A DNA stretch of 64,000 nucleotides from Cercospora beticola (taxonomy: Eukaryota; Ascomycota; Dothideomycetes; Mycosphaerellales; Mycosphaerellaceae): contig NC_088936.1 of assembly GCF_033473495.1 (NCBI RefSeq), forward strand, positions 4,650,001-4,714,000, written 5' to 3'. Positions within the stretch are counted from its first letter, which is position 1, and every line of letters starts with the position of its first letter. Positions 1-10,861 of this stretch are shown in pieces. A program made the translations under genes and the position numbers. The notes under the pieces are model-generated. The model worked only from the letters and a program-made list of their open reading frames with translations, was not told the DNA's origin and ran no database searches.

Positions 1-2283
1 CAGATGCAGGAGGCATTCGATAACAAGAGTTGGCAGGATTTGCATGCTACACTTCTTTGTTTCACGCAGATATTGCTCACCGTGCAGAACATGGCGGAAA
101 GCAAGGATGAAGAGGATCAGGAGATCGCCGAAAATATTCAGAACCGCATTTTCTATGAAGAGTCGACGCATGATCGAATCGTGCAAATCCTCCGTGGTTA
201 CACGCATCAAGGATTCGCCTACCTCGATGCTGTTACAGAATGTGTGCATGTCTTCGTCCGGATGCTTGAGCGGTACAGCAAGCAGAATGTTGATATGCAG
301 ATCCGATCGAAACGAAGAGCGAGAAAGAAGAAGCAGCAACAGACGAATGGTGAAGCCGGCGACGACGCTGAAGAAGCGGCAGAAGATGCTCGCGAAGTGG
401 CCCGAACAGTGTCGGAAAGGAAATTCGACTTTGCGAAATACTCGGCCAAATTCCTGTCGCAGCCTTGCGTCAACACCTTCAACTCCTTCACGCAATACTA
501 CCGTGACCTCACGCCGGTACAGCTGAAGCGAGCTCATCGATACTTCTACCGCTTGGCTTTCAAGCATGAGCTGGCCGTGCTGCTATTTCGAGTTGATATC
601 CTTGCCCTTTTCCACAAGCTGATCAAAGGGCCAGAAGGACTTGATTCGGCTATGGAAGGGTACAGAGATTGGGAGCAGCTCGTGCAACAGGTCTTTCGTC
701 GATGTATCAAATGGGTAGATAGAGAGACTACTGGGCAAGGTTGGCGGGAGGCTTGCATCGTGGAGATGCTTTTCAGCAAAATTCCAAACACACTGTTCTA
801 CCTGCAGAACGGCTACGAGCAGGTGGTTGAGAAACGACCACCGCGACCCCCAGCTGAGCTTGAGATCAAGCCGTCTGTGGCTGCGGAGCAACGAATCGCT
901 ATTGCCACATCTCTTCTGATCGAACAGGCTAAGGCTGAAGATCTTGACTGGGTGAAGAAGCAGCTGCAAAATGCGGCAGATGAGCGACAGTCTTGGGAAG
1001 ACGATCAAGCAGCACGCATGGGCCTGGTTAGTCTGGAGGATCGAGCGGAAGCTGCAGCCGATGCGCCCGAGCCAGAGGCAGCGCCCACAATCTTTGCGAC
1101 GCCCGACAATGAGGAGCGAAAGGCTGCTCTGTTCAAGGACAAGCACCTCCGACTTCTGCTGACCACCCTCGGGTTCCAACGACTGGGTCTTGCGGACGAT
1201 GCGGAAGCCGCCTGGATCATTCCTTCCGAACTCTCAGCCTCGCAGCTCAACGATGCACTGAATCAAATCAAAAAAGCTGAGTTCGATCCTCCGACATTCG
1301 AGGACGACAAGACTGCTGCAGACCTTGTTCGATCGAAGGCAGCCGGGAGAAGAGGTGCCACATTTAACGATAACGACTCTGACACCGATGCTAGCGGCAG
1401 TGGTGGGGACATCGATGAAGCAATGTTCCCGCCAAACCTAAAAGAGAAACGGAAGCGCAAAGACGATGACGAGAAGCCTACGAAGAGAAGAAAGAGGAAT
1501 GCAGTGGAAAGGACTGAAGAAGAGCTTGACGATTTGAGAAGAGCGCGAGATCAGAAGGAACGGGAGAAGAACGCAAAGATCAAATCAAAACTCTTCATCA
1601 CGGAGTCTGACGACGAGAGTGATGCCGAAGCCGATGCGGAGTTCTTCAGACTGGAAGAGCAGAGAAGACAGAAGACTGCTGGCGTCATCCGCAACGCACT
1701 TTTGAAACAGATGGACGATGCTGGGGACGAAGCAGAGAGACAGGTCGATGACATGCAAAAGGGAAAGAAAACAAAGCAGTCGGCTAAGACAGTGGCAAAG
1801 AAGGCGGCGAAGAAGGCGAAAAAGACTTCCAAATTCGTTGACAGCGGCGATGAAGATCAAATCATGATCGATGCTGGGGACCAAAGCAGCGACGACGCAG
1901 CAGAGGCAATAGTGCCACGGAGACGGTCCAGGAAATCCTCACCTCTTGGTGTCGAATCGAGCGATGACGACGATGAATCGGCTCTGGCCCCAAGAAACAG
2001 ACAGGAACGCTCCAAGCAGTCCTCGCCAATCGAGCTCTCTGATGATCACGACTCCTCTCCTCTACCATCGGACATGGAAGATGAAATGGACAGGTCTCAT
2101 CGTCCGCCGCAGAAGCAGAAAAATCTGCCCTTGAAAGAAGTGTCGGCGAACAAGTCGTCTGCGAGGATTGTAGATAGTGACGATGACGAGGAGGAGCAGG
2201 ATCCTGTCGTGTTGGCGAAACCTGCTGTATCGAGGCGAAATGTTCGGGCGGGATTCATTATTGACGATAGTGATGATGAGTAG
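1..2283 (+). CDS. tof1: Topoisomerase 1-associated factor 1 (Tof1/Swi1/Timeless), C-terminal part
   Basis: Subunit of the nuclear fork protection complex (Tof1-Csm3, Timeless-Tipin), which travels with the replication fork and supports pausing and checkpoint signalling. The frame is open from base 1, so the gene begins before the window and the ATG at 4 is only an internal Met. About 760 residues are visible. The first ~130 carry the conserved helical Timeless stretch (RIVQILRGYTHQGFAYLDAV, then EARKKK-like basic residues) and residues ~140-300 continue it (FNSFTQYYRDLTPVQLKRAHRYFYR). From about residue 440 the protein is low-complexity: Lys/Arg blocks alternating with Asp/Glu/Ser blocks, as usual for the Tof1 tail, ending in a DDSDDE-type acidic cluster. 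No intron is needed. Family assignment is from recognised sequence and is firm; the N-terminal domain cannot be judged. Confidence 0.92.
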   Translation, partial: QMQEAFDNKSWQDLHATLLCFTQILLTVQNMAESKDEEDQEIAENIQNRIFYEESTHDRIVQILRGYTHQGFAYLDAVTECVHVFVRMLERYSKQNVDMQIRSKRRARKKKQQQTNGEAGDDAEEAAEDAREVARTVSERKFDFAKYSAKFLSQPCVNTFNSFTQYYRDLTPVQLKRAHRYFYRLAFKHELAVLLFRVDILALFHKLIKGPEGLDSAMEGYRDWEQLVQQVFRRCIKWVDRETTGQGWREACIVEMLFSKIPNTLFYLQNGYEQVVEKRPPRPPAELEIKPSVAAEQRIAIATSLLIEQAKAEDLDWVKKQLQNAADERQSWEDDQAARMGLVSLEDRAEAAADAPEPEAAPTIFATPDNEERKAALFKDKHLRLLLTTLGFQRLGLADDAEAAWIIPSELSASQLNDALNQIKKAEFDPPTFEDDKTAADLVRSKAAGRRGATFNDNDSDTDASGSGGDIDEAMFPPNLKEKRKRKDDDEKPTKRRKRNAVERTEEELDDLRRARDQKEREKNAKIKSKLFITESDDESDAEADAEFFRLEEQRRQKTAGVIRNALLKQMDDAGDEAERQVDDMQKGKKTKQSAKTVAKKAAKKAKKTSKFVDSGDEDQIMIDAGDQSSDDAAEAIVPRRRSRKSSPLGVESSDDDDESALAPRNRQERSKQSSPIELSDDHDSSPLPSDMEDEMDRSHRPPQKQKNLPLKEVSANKSSARIVDSDDDEEEQDPVVLAKPAVSRRNVRAGFIIDDSDDE

Positions 2284-2698
2284 GATTTATTTATGAATGA
2301 CCAGCACTGTTTGATAGGTTACTGCACGGATGACCGTACGCGGCTCCATCAGTTGCTCTTTGCATGAAGTAGGATAATGAATCTGTGGTGCTAGGGCATA
2401 CAATAGCTGCCACTTCCTCCAGCCAGCACAGCATTCTTGGCATCAATCGCAGCTGCTTTCCTCTTTCCTCGCCTTGTCCTCTTAAGAACTGCGCGGCATA
2501 TTTTTCCTTCTCAAAGCTGGAACCTTTCTCGCGGCAATGGGATGCCGTCATGCTCGACGCACTGTCCTTGGAGCCATGCAGACAAAGTCCAGCTCCGACA
2601 ACTGGGGAACGACAGAGCACATTGGTCTGTCATAGCCCAGGCCGTCTGCTGACGCTATTGTCTTGCCCGCCGCAACCCCAGTATTTGCCTCGTCTTGA
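2284..2698. other. Intergenic, between convergent genes
   Basis: Short 3' region shared by tof1 and the minus-strand membrane-protein gene. No additional coding pattern or RNA gene is apparent. Confidence 0.5.
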
Positions 2699-3016
2699 CT
2701 AGTCATAGTCATCTTCGGGCGGAATGAGATGAAAGAAGTACATCTTATCCTCGTGCTCATCATCACATAACATGGCCAAGACTTCGGTGTGGCCTCTGAG
2801 CAGGCTTTCCCCCATTTCGGGACCGACAATGGCAAAGAGGCAAAAGACTGAAACTAGTACTTTATGTTAGCAATGATGGGTTCGAGACAGAAAATATGCG
2901 ATCCTGGTGATTACCAAATGACAGGATGAACATCGTCGCTAGCGCCGCTACTACCACGGTGAGATCGTTGCCGCGAACCCCATCTTCGAGATACCGTGTG
3001 TGCCCTTGTGGTTGAG
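2699..3016 (-). CDS. Small membrane protein, C-terminal exons (5' end unresolved)
   Basis: Two minus-strand exons can be joined: 2915-3016 and 2699-2847, separated by a 67-bp intron (2848-2914) with donor GTAATC, branch site GCTAAC and acceptor TTTCAG. The join is in frame and restores one hydrophobic helix running across the junction (LTVVVAALATMFILSF, then VFCLFAIVG). After it comes a soluble tail with GHTEVLAML and an acidic end, IPPEDDYD. Upstream of ~3016 this frame meets a stop, so at least one more intron must exist. Another minus-strand frame between about 3020 and 3380 has an ATG at ~3396 and a Pro/Asp-rich composition that could be the N-terminal part, but I could not find a convincing join. 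Family not recognised. The helix and the intron are what support it as a gene. Confidence 0.45.
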
Positions 3017-3826
3017 CTGGTCGACGTCAGGCGGACTGGCAGGCAGTGCTGCACGGGCAAAGGGGTCTCGCGCCTGGTGTCCTGTAGAAATATCTCGATT
3101 GACGACCGGTTCTGCGTTTGGGCTATCGCTATCGTCAGGCGCCCTCTCCGCAATTACTTCAGCTGGCAGATGCTCCTTCTCTCGCGTGGAGCACCTGCTC
3201 GTGCTCTTCAGCCGTGAGTCGTTGCCTCAGGAATCTGCGTCAGGCGCGATGGTCGCCGCCGCCCGAGCTAGACACTACAACACGCTAGTTTGCTTTCCGG
3301 TGAATTCCTCCACTGAATTCACGCACGCCGCAGACCCTTCTTTGGTCGCTCTTTGCCATCCAGATGGATCGCGACTGCCAGTCCTATCCGCCATGTTGTC
3401 GCGTTGAACCGGCTCTCATCGGATCCGAGGCGAGCCTGCCTTTCGGTCCAACTTTGCAAGCCGACCACGGTATCGGTGTGCCGTCCATGGACCGCCAGCT
3501 CCGGTGGCCAGTGTCGAGCCGGGTAATGTGCAGACCGCAGGACAGAATGAGCTTGTGCCGTCTTCTACTCGCTTCCCTCCCTGGAGCTTGTGGGCACGAA
3601 AAACTAAGTCTCCCGTCAATCGGTTCAAGACGCCAGGCGTCCTAATATATATCAGCTTAGGCGTCTTGAAGCCCACCTGCGCTACTCTCTTCATTACCTA
3701 TCGCAATCTGGCCATTCCATTATCTCTCGAAGGGGTGTTCGTGAGCCAGCGGCATACCATCTCCGATAGCACTCTCGTGCAGCGCACTCGCACCAGTCTG
3801 CGCAGTGAGCGGTGCAATCAGCTATC
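3017..3826. other. Upstream region of two divergent genes
   Basis: Holds the unresolved 5' part of the minus-strand membrane-protein gene (candidate ATG near 3396) and the promoter of the secreted-protein gene starting at 3827. The stretch 3630-3830 is pyrimidine-rich, as expected for a fungal 5' leader. Confidence 0.4.
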
Positions 3827-5608
3827 ATGGTCAACTTCCAAGCTGTCGCTGCCGCCATCGCCGTCGCGGCCTCTATTCCATACGTGAGTGGGTTGCCAGC
3901 GCCCGCCTTCACACACCCAGTCTTCAGACATGGACCACACGTCTCGAATAACTCTGTACACCTGCCTGGTCCAACATCAAAGCCTCACACGACAAATGAA
4001 CCCAAGGCCGCACCATGGATAATCGGATCGAAAGAACACCGTCAAGCGCTGCTTGACGGCCTTCTGATTTGGCATCGCAACGGTTGCGCCAAAAAGGATC
4101 CAAGCAGTCAACTCTCGCCACTCACCCAGGACTCCGGGTGTGCAGACTTGTACAAGGATCTGAAGCCGCTGCTATCCAGCGAACGCGACGATGGGTCATT
4201 CTACTTCCCACAAGGCTGGCCCAGTAACTCTACAGCCCCGAATTGTGGGTCCATCCATGCCATCAACACCGAGGGAATCAAGATGAACCGAAATTGGCAT
4301 AAGCAAACCCTGAGGCTCATCAAGCAGAGATTGAAGCACGCTTCAGGACAGCTCCATCCTTCTTCCCGTAAGGAATCTCGAATGCATCCTCCTGAAAGGC
4401 TGATGACCGGCGGCACGAGGGTAGGAAACGCGAATGTGGCTTCGTCATCGTCTGAACCTAAGGCGCCGTACAACATTGCAACGCGCGAGCGTGCTGGTGA
4501 GATATCCAGAGCTGTTCTGAACGACTGTCTCGAGAATCAGTGGCCACATCATGTCTGTGTTGCAATGGCCGACAGCTTGCGCGACGGCACTGGTCCTCTG
4601 TTGGCCGCCGGCCATTCCTACAACAAGATGCAAGCCTCAGGAGGCGGAACCAATTTCATAGCGAAGCTCATACAAATTATTTTCGGCTGGCTGGTCAATC
4701 CTGACACATGGAAAAAGAACCACCACGCAAGCAGCAAGGCCAGCATCTCAGCGGCACTTGCGCCTTGGGTCGCACACACCGCCGATGCTCCTCCAGCTCC
4801 AGCTTCTCCGAGCGGCAACGACACCTCGACATCAAACAGCACAAGGCTGGAGCCAAAACAGCCAAAGGATATCAACTATGCCTCCAAGATCGCGAACATT
4901 CTTGATGAGTACGCCGAAGGCATGCCAGGGCGAGAATTTGGAACGTGGCCTGTTTATTTCACTCCGCTCTTCGACCAATTGAAAATTGATGGCTACGCAA
5001 ATGGCACTGCTCGAGGAAACCTGACCGCCGAAGGTATGAAGGCTAGGGAGGAGACGTATACTCCGCTGGCCAGGACGCTGCTCGCACAGACAATTTTCTA
5101 CCCGTCCACCGAGTGGCTTGGTGGCGTCAACATCTTGTTGCGAGCCATGGAGATCGACGGCCTCGTGCGTGACTTGCGAGGCAAAGCATCTCACTCAAGC
5201 TTCAACAAGAGTGTGATCCCTTTCACCGAATCCAGTCTCAATTACCTCAACGAGTACGCAGCAATTGTGCTCGAAGCGCACAAACACGACTATCGTCTGG
5301 ATGAAACACTACAAAGCTTTCGGCCTCTTCTGAAGGAGCTCGACGTAGACGGGTATATGTACCCTGGCCATCATTTCAAGTCGGGGGAGACAAAAGTGGT
5401 GACCTCACTGCAACACAAGCTCCCAACACCACAGCAAGAGAAGTACGATAAGTTGATCCTGCAGAGCCATCGGCAAATGTCGGAGGTCAGACCGGTCGGG
5501 AAGCACCATCTTCTGACGCCGTATGTGCTTTATCATCACATGGTTCGGGATGAGGTTGCTTCGAGACAGGTGCTGAACGAATTGGAGCTCCAGTCCATTC
5601 TCCTTTGA
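3827..5608 (+). CDS. Large secreted protein of unknown function
   Basis: Single exon of 593 codons. The start is the ATG at 3827 because it opens directly into a typical signal peptide: MVNFQAVAAAIAVAASIPYV followed by SGLPAPAF, with cleavage expected near residues 21-24. The mature protein has scattered N-glycosylation sequons (NNS, NST, NGT, NLT, NKS), a Pro/Ala/Ser/Thr-rich linker around residues 320-345 (PPAPASPSGNDTSTSNS) and long helical segments after it. Few cysteines are present, so it is not a small Cys-rich effector type. I do not recognise a catalytic motif or a named family. It is probably an extracellular or cell-wall protein; that location rests on the signal peptide alone. Confidence 0.75.
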   Translation: MVNFQAVAAAIAVAASIPYVSGLPAPAFTHPVFRHGPHVSNNSVHLPGPTSKPHTTNEPKAAPWIIGSKEHRQALLDGLLIWHRNGCAKKDPSSQLSPLTQDSGCADLYKDLKPLLSSERDDGSFYFPQGWPSNSTAPNCGSIHAINTEGIKMNRNWHKQTLRLIKQRLKHASGQLHPSSRKESRMHPPERLMTGGTRVGNANVASSSSEPKAPYNIATRERAGEISRAVLNDCLENQWPHHVCVAMADSLRDGTGPLLAAGHSYNKMQASGGGTNFIAKLIQIIFGWLVNPDTWKKNHHASSKASISAALAPWVAHTADAPPAPASPSGNDTSTSNSTRLEPKQPKDINYASKIANILDEYAEGMPGREFGTWPVYFTPLFDQLKIDGYANGTARGNLTAEGMKAREETYTPLARTLLAQTIFYPSTEWLGGVNILLRAMEIDGLVRDLRGKASHSSFNKSVIPFTESSLNYLNEYAAIVLEAHKHDYRLDETLQSFRPLLKELDVDGYMYPGHHFKSGETKVVTSLQHKLPTPQQEKYDKLILQSHRQMSEVRPVGKHHLLTPYVLYHHMVRDEVASRQVLNELELQSILL

Positions 5609-6151
5609 AATGTTCCTTTCACTCGCTGAGTGAAGTGGCCCACGTGATCAAAGATGGACAAAGTCGACGGGATGCTCGGAGGCGTTGTTCCCTCGATGCA
5701 TTCTGTAGGAACCGTGATGTCTCGCAATTTGGGAACGGCGTTCTTCGCCGAGCGTGAGAGAGTGAACGACGCGTTCAGCTTGGGTGACGAGGAGCGCTAG
5801 GATGGATGCATCGGCATTGGCTATGCGGTCGTGGGTTCGCAAGTATGCCGGAAGGCCTTATCTTTAGTTTGTCTGCTCCTTGTCGATAAAATCATGCCAT
5901 ATGCCAGATGCCAGGAAAACCTCCACATCCTGACCTTCTCAATTTGCAGTTGGCAGCTGAGATTCCAAATCGATGCAATACGCCCGGACTGGCCAGCTCT
6001 CGTTGGCGTTGACGTCAATATCAGTCTCGTTGTTCAATGCAGGAGTCCTCAATAATAAGTCGGAGCTGGAGGGCGTTGCGCCATGATGTGGCAGGCCGGG
6101 TTTTCAGAGCGTTCCTCGACTTCTGTTGTTCGATGGCGCATGCTGAGTGCC
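5609..6151. other. Intergenic, between convergent genes
   Basis: Region between two convergent stop codons. Short open frames exist on both strands, but none has a start context, an intron or a composition I can support. Confidence 0.5.
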
Positions 6152-6901
6152 TCACTCATCATCCACAAAACTGCTCGCCAGTCTGCCGAAGATCGGGACT
6201 TCGACGCGATCCAGTGTTTCGGCGTATCTCCAGGCTCCGTAGGCCAGGTATCCTATCAGCACAATGTCAAACACGAAAAGCAGCCAGCTAATGACCGCCG
6301 TCCACGAAAAGATGATGTGCACTAGAAAGAGTGCTGAGAATCTGTAGTTCAAAGAATATGGGTCAGCTCGGTCCTATGAGTCCACACATTATGCAGATGT
6401 CGCAACATACACTAACGCGCTCTGCCACGCGTGAAAGCGGACGTAATCGCTCTTGTGCTCAAAGAGTAGCAGCACCACACCACCGGCTGGCGGAAGCAGT
6501 AGATAGGCGAGCGTGGATTCCAATGCAATGTTCAAGCCTAACGAGGTCTCGTAAATGGACGTGAGACCTCCCCTGCCGCCTAACGCCGTATTACCGCCTC
6601 CCTCGAGCGCTCGCGAACCAATGTAGTCGTTATAGTATGGATTGCGACTGGCGCGAGAGATTTCTTGCGATTCATCTTCATTCTCCGAGTCCGAGAGGTC
6701 TTGATATTGGGAGGGCGAAGGGAGTTTCTGTGCGCGAGCTGCTGCCCAGGGGTCTTCGCGGTCTGCAACCGAGGCGATTGTCGTGCGCGGTTGGCGCGAT
6801 TGGGGTCCTGGACTGGATGGTGGACTGCGGACAGGCGGAGGCGATTTGGCGCGTTCGGATTCGGGCGGCGAGGACTGGTAGGGCGCGAAGTTCATGGCCA
6901 T
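6152..6901 (-). CDS. UPF0132-domain membrane protein
   Basis: Two exons, 6411-6901 and 6152-6341, flank a 69-bp intron with donor GTATGT and acceptor CTACAG. The join is exact and gives a 226-residue protein. The first ~125 residues are Pro/Ser-rich and acidic, cytosolic-like. From about residue 128 follow hydrophobic segments typical of the UPF0132 family: a GLNIALESTLAYLLLPPAGG segment leading into VVLLLFEHKSDYVRFHAWQS, then the VFSALFLVHIIFSW helix formed across the splice junction, then a third helix (WLLFVFDIVLIGYLAYGA). It ends with the family-like tail EVPIFGRLASSFVDDE. Biochemical function is not established for this family. It is probably a small multi-pass membrane protein. Confidence 0.85.
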
Positions 6902-7401
6902 TCTGTGTGTGTGGAAGGTGGTGGTGTATCAGCAGTAAGGCAGTAGGCAGACGAATGCCCGGCCTGCATGTTTGGGGACGTGAGCTCGAGCTTGTGCACG
7001 AGCGTGCGGCCGATGCTCGGATAAATTTCGGGAATTCATGTGCAGCGACAATGTTGACATTTTCAGAACGATCCCTTGATGTTAACACTGCAGTGAGTGT
7101 AAGGTTGAGAAAGATCTGTCGTAGGAAGAAACAGGAAGTTATTGTGGAAATTGCAGCCTTAAATCTATGGACTATAGGGAGAGTGCTATAAGGGAGAGAC
7201 GCAACAAATCGCAACATCATTAAGCTCGTTTCTTCGTGATCATCAGACCCCATCAGACCTCATCGTGTTCTTCTTGTGATCTGTCAGGTTAAGCTCGTGT
7301 GAGAAGTACCATCCGATTTGCTGCACATATCAGTCAGCGGAAGGGCTTTATGAGGATTGCAGCCGTGGAAGAATTGAGAGCACTTACGAGGACTACACTA
7401 G
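6902..7401. other. Intergenic and promoter of the UPF0132 gene
   Basis: Upstream region of the minus-strand UPF0132 gene plus the 3' flank of the VNQN-repeat gene. No supportable coding sequence seen. Confidence 0.45.
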
Positions 7402-8503
7402 TTAGTCGCTGTCATACTTGTTCTGGCCACTAGGCGCGTAACTGCTTCCGGATCCGGATCCTTGTCCTGGTGGGTACTGCTGCTCATGTCCTGAGTTAGA
7501 GGAATCTTTCTGATATCCTGAATTAGAGGAATGCTTCTGCCATCCCAAGTTAGAGGTTCCCTTTTGGATACCAGACGCCGAGGTATCCTGCTGAGAAAGA
7601 GACTCCGAGGTATCTTGCTGGGATAGAGTCTGCGAAAAGCCCTGCTGGGAATCAGACTCCAAGGAATCTTGCTGGGACTCAGAGTCAGAGGACTGCTCCT
7701 GAAGTTCAGAGTCCGAGGAATCGTTCTCATGGCCGCTTACGCCTCCACCGTATCCAGAGCCACCGCCACTGCCACCGCCCCCGCCTCCACTGTGAGCTCC
7801 ACCAGACGTCGCTTTGTTTTGGGACACGCCGGAGCCGGTACCGTGCGCGGAGCCACTGCCGCCACCGTTGTAGCCTCCGCCAGACTGAGCGAGTTTCTCG
7901 GAGCCGACAGTGTTCTGGACGGCTCCGCCGTGCCCCCGTCCAGTGCTATCTTCCCCGCCGTTCAACTTGCCAACGTCACTTTCACTTTGGTCCTTGCTAT
8001 CGCTGAGGTTAGTATTCTCACTCTCATTGTCACTCTCATCCTCTTCCTCCTGCTTGTTGTAGTTGGAATTTTGTTGGCTGGCGATCTGATTGACGTTCTG
8101 GTTGACGTTCTGGTTGACGTTCTGGTTGACGTTCTGGTTGACGTTCTGGTTGACGTTCTTGTTGACATTCTGATTGACATCTTGGTTGACATTTTGATTG
8201 GTATGTTGATTGGCATCAAGACTGACGCTTTCTGATTCACCGTAAGAGTCTATAACGGGATATCAGTGGTCAGCGAGTCGTCAAGAATGGATGCGGGCGG
8301 TCATGCGAAAAGACACGGAGCGATGAAATATTAGGTACAGGCAGGTCGGTGCTGCGTCGCCTTCGTGACAGAGCTCACTCACTCTGATGTCCATGTTGAG
8401 ATCCATCATCGTTCTTCGCCACCGAGCCTGGCTGTTGTGCCATTGGGAGGGCAACAGCTGTGGCAACGAGGCCAGAGGTGAGGAGCATACGCAAGAGCTG
8501 CAT
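7402..8503 (-). CDS. Secreted low-complexity protein with VNQN repeats
   Basis: Two exons, 8383-8503 and 7402-8249, joined across an intron (8250-8382) with donor GTGAGT and acceptor GTTATAG; the 322-residue frame is intact. The start at 8503 opens a signal peptide (MQLLRMLLTSGLVATAVA, cleavage probably before LPMAQQ). Just after the splice comes a run of about ten near-identical 4-residue repeats, Val-Asn-Gln-Asn with Asp or Lys variants. These are followed by an acidic SDNESEN stretch, a Gly/Ser-rich block (residues ~170-220) and Ser-Gln-Gln-Asp-type repeats to the C terminus. There are no cysteines in the mature part that I can see. Composition suggests an intrinsically disordered extracellular or wall-associated protein, or a repeat-containing effector; no family is recognised. 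Confidence 0.75.
8093..8215. repeat. 12-bp tandem repeat encoding VNQN
   Basis: A 12-bp unit (GTTCTGGTTGAC on the plus strand) is repeated almost perfectly about six times at 8093-8160 and then more loosely to about 8215. Because 12 is a multiple of three, gain or loss of units leaves the frame of the secreted protein intact. Confidence 0.9.
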
Positions 8504-10140
8504 GTTGTCGTCTGAGTATTATTGCGGTCGGGTGATGCTGCTTTTGTTCCTTAGTGATGGAAGATGTTAACGAGCGCGGTTGGTACTCAGACGGTGGGCA
8601 AAGCGACCTCTTTTATGTCCTCGCTGACGAATACATGGCACTGTGTGACTGTGAACTCTCCGAGCAACTTCATAGACTCTACGAATCGAAGCGCTGTTCG
8701 GTTCGCTTCGAGCTGAGTTCCGGGTCATATTTGGCAACATGGTCGTGGGTCAGCCATGTGCGCATGTTGTTGGGAGCGCAATTGTCGACCTCATGACCGC
8801 ATTGCATTCCAATCGCGTGCAAAGCATCTTTGTCTGCCGTCAGCCCCGCTGCAACAAGGTAACGGGTTCGGCTGGCCTGTCAGCCATATTGCTGGCATGG
8901 CTTGCAGAGCGATGCCCTAATCATGGTTGACAGGTGTTTTCTACTAGCTTGGGATTGCGCGTCTAGCCACCGTCAAATCGGTCTGTCGCGCTGGCCCAGC
9001 GCCGTCTTCTGAATGCTGCGCGCTTGATTGCACTGCGGACTGGAGCGCATTGGCACGATTGTTCCTCGCTGATGGCGATGAATAGGGTTACGATGAGGAT
9101 GTGTTGGTCGACGAATAAGGTGCCTGACGAGCAAGTCCAAGGTTGACTTCCCTGCGAGCCATGTGCCTCACTGTGTAGGGCTCATTCGTCCTCAGACGCA
9201 GTGACCTGTCATACGGACACGAAGTCTAAGAATAGCATGCTGGACGAAGAAGGGCAGAGAAAGGTTGAGCTTCGTGAGGTCCGAAAATCGAACGTTCTAA
9301 TAATCGTCAGCGCGTCCAGAAAAACAGTGGTGGCAGGTGCGAGCCTGTATTCATGCTGGTCTCTCGTTCCGGGGAAACCTTAGCGACTTGCCCGATCCTT
9401 CCAAGAGCTTGTGCAGTACCCTCTGATGGTTGTAAAGTTTCTGACTGGTTGAAAACTCTATGCGAGACGTGTCTTTCTCGAGCTTGAGAGTGCTTCGACG
9501 GGAACGAAGCATATTGCGTGATTGATCGTGGCCATTGCAATTGACGTTCAGGCAGTGCTGATTGTAGGTGGCAGTGTGTCAACCCGCCATTGGGTATTGC
9601 GCTGAACACTCATCATTGAAAATGCTCGGAGTGGATGTTCTTGACACGGTTGGTTCGTGTTGCATCGCGCTTGAAGTACGATATTCGATTATTCGTATGT
9701 AGAGGCGTTGGCAGCTCGAAAATAACACTCCAGGGAAGGGAAGAGGCGCTCCACGGAAAGGGCTGCAAAACCACTGGGACGCCAAGCTTTAACAGTCTTG
9801 CTTTGCACAGCTTATGTGCTCCAGCTACTCACTCACTTCACCTCTTGTCTATTTCCCGCTCAACCAGCTCGAAATGACTCACATCTATGTCAGTGGCATG
9901 CCATCAGTGGGAACGCCGGGCTTGAGTGATACACACGCGCTAAGAGAAAGGTTCAGTAACCTCAATCACCAGAAACGGCTGTCGGCAGCAGTGACTTCGC
10001 TTGGCAGCGGCACAGCTGCATCAAGTGCTGATCAGCCACCATTACTCTCGTTCGAATATTGTGTCATTCGCACAACTGATGGAATACTTCTTGACATTTA
10101 GCCCACAGGTACAGTTTCCAAGCCCGCAGCGCCTTCCACC
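8504..10140. other. 1.6-kb gene-poor stretch
   Basis: Promoter side of the VNQN-repeat gene and upstream region of the 213-residue hypothetical. Open frames on both strands are short and have random composition. A 76-codon frame at 9874-10101 is the best of them and may be an upstream ORF; it has no recognisable features. Confidence 0.4.
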
Positions 10141-10782
10141 ATGTCGAACTTCAATCTCAAGACTCACCCTGAGCGGCCGCAAGAGCTGCTGCTAACTCTT
10201 GACACGACTGGAGCCGGGAGGGAGGCCACCGATCCCGTGACAGATCCGCAAACCATCGCCGAGTCACGCGTAGCAGAGGAATATCGGCATTCGCCTGTCT
10301 CGATTACTATCAATGATCCTACAGCGCTGAAAATGCTGGGCGAAAAGATGTCTCACGATGGCGGTGATGGCAGCATCGCATTGAGCACAGACCGGGAGGA
10401 GAGGGTTCTTCGATTGGCTTCCATAGCGATACTGGAAGTCGGAATCTTGGCACCTATCACACTGGAAGACGAGCTGACTCCCGAGGAACTCAATGGTGGA
10501 ACTGATGGTCCGGTCCTTTCATCCCTGATAAAATCCTGGCGTGAAGCCTTTCGCTCTCTGCCCGAGAAGCATGCGATTCAACGCGTACGATTCAATATGC
10601 GCTGCCAGCAAAACCACGAGCCTCGACACATTGTCCGCTTACTCCAGGAGGTCAGTACAGGCATGTATATGAAAGCCAAAAGAGCAATGGGCCGACAGCT
10701 GGTCTTCGAAGCCACAGGCTGCGAAGACGATGCTAAGAAGCGCTGGCTGGAGGCAAGCTTACCAGCAGTGAAGAAGAAGTAG
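10141..10782 (+). CDS. Hypothetical protein, 213 aa
   Basis: Single open frame from ATG 10141 (context CCACCATGTC) to TAG 10782. The product is hydrophilic with no signal peptide or membrane helix. An N-terminal half with ITINDPTALKMLGEKM and a helical C-terminal half (SLIKSWREAFRSLPEKHAIQ) end in the basic tail AVKKK. Codon use is regular and composition protein-like, which is why I accept it as a gene. No family is recognised. Its stop lies about 80 bp from the stop of the convergent secreted-protein gene. Confidence 0.6.
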   Translation: MSNFNLKTHPERPQELLLTLDTTGAGREATDPVTDPQTIAESRVAEEYRHSPVSITINDPTALKMLGEKMSHDGGDGSIALSTDREERVLRLASIAILEVGILAPITLEDELTPEELNGGTDGPVLSSLIKSWREAFRSLPEKHAIQRVRFNMRCQQNHEPRHIVRLLQEVSTGMYMKAKRAMGRQLVFEATGCEDDAKKRWLEASLPAVKKK

Positions 10783-10861
10783 GATGTTTGAGCGAGATAC
10801 AACGTATTTACAACTCTGTAACGTAGGCGCTCTGATTCCAGCACGAAGGCAGTAATCCTCT

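Noticed and set aside
583..1179. Minus-strand open frame inside tof1
   Set aside because: Shadow of the strongly supported tof1 frame; no independent signal.
9874..10101. 76-codon open frame upstream of the 213-residue hypothetical
   Set aside because: No homology signal, domain or signal peptide; could be an upstream ORF but cannot be supported as a gene.
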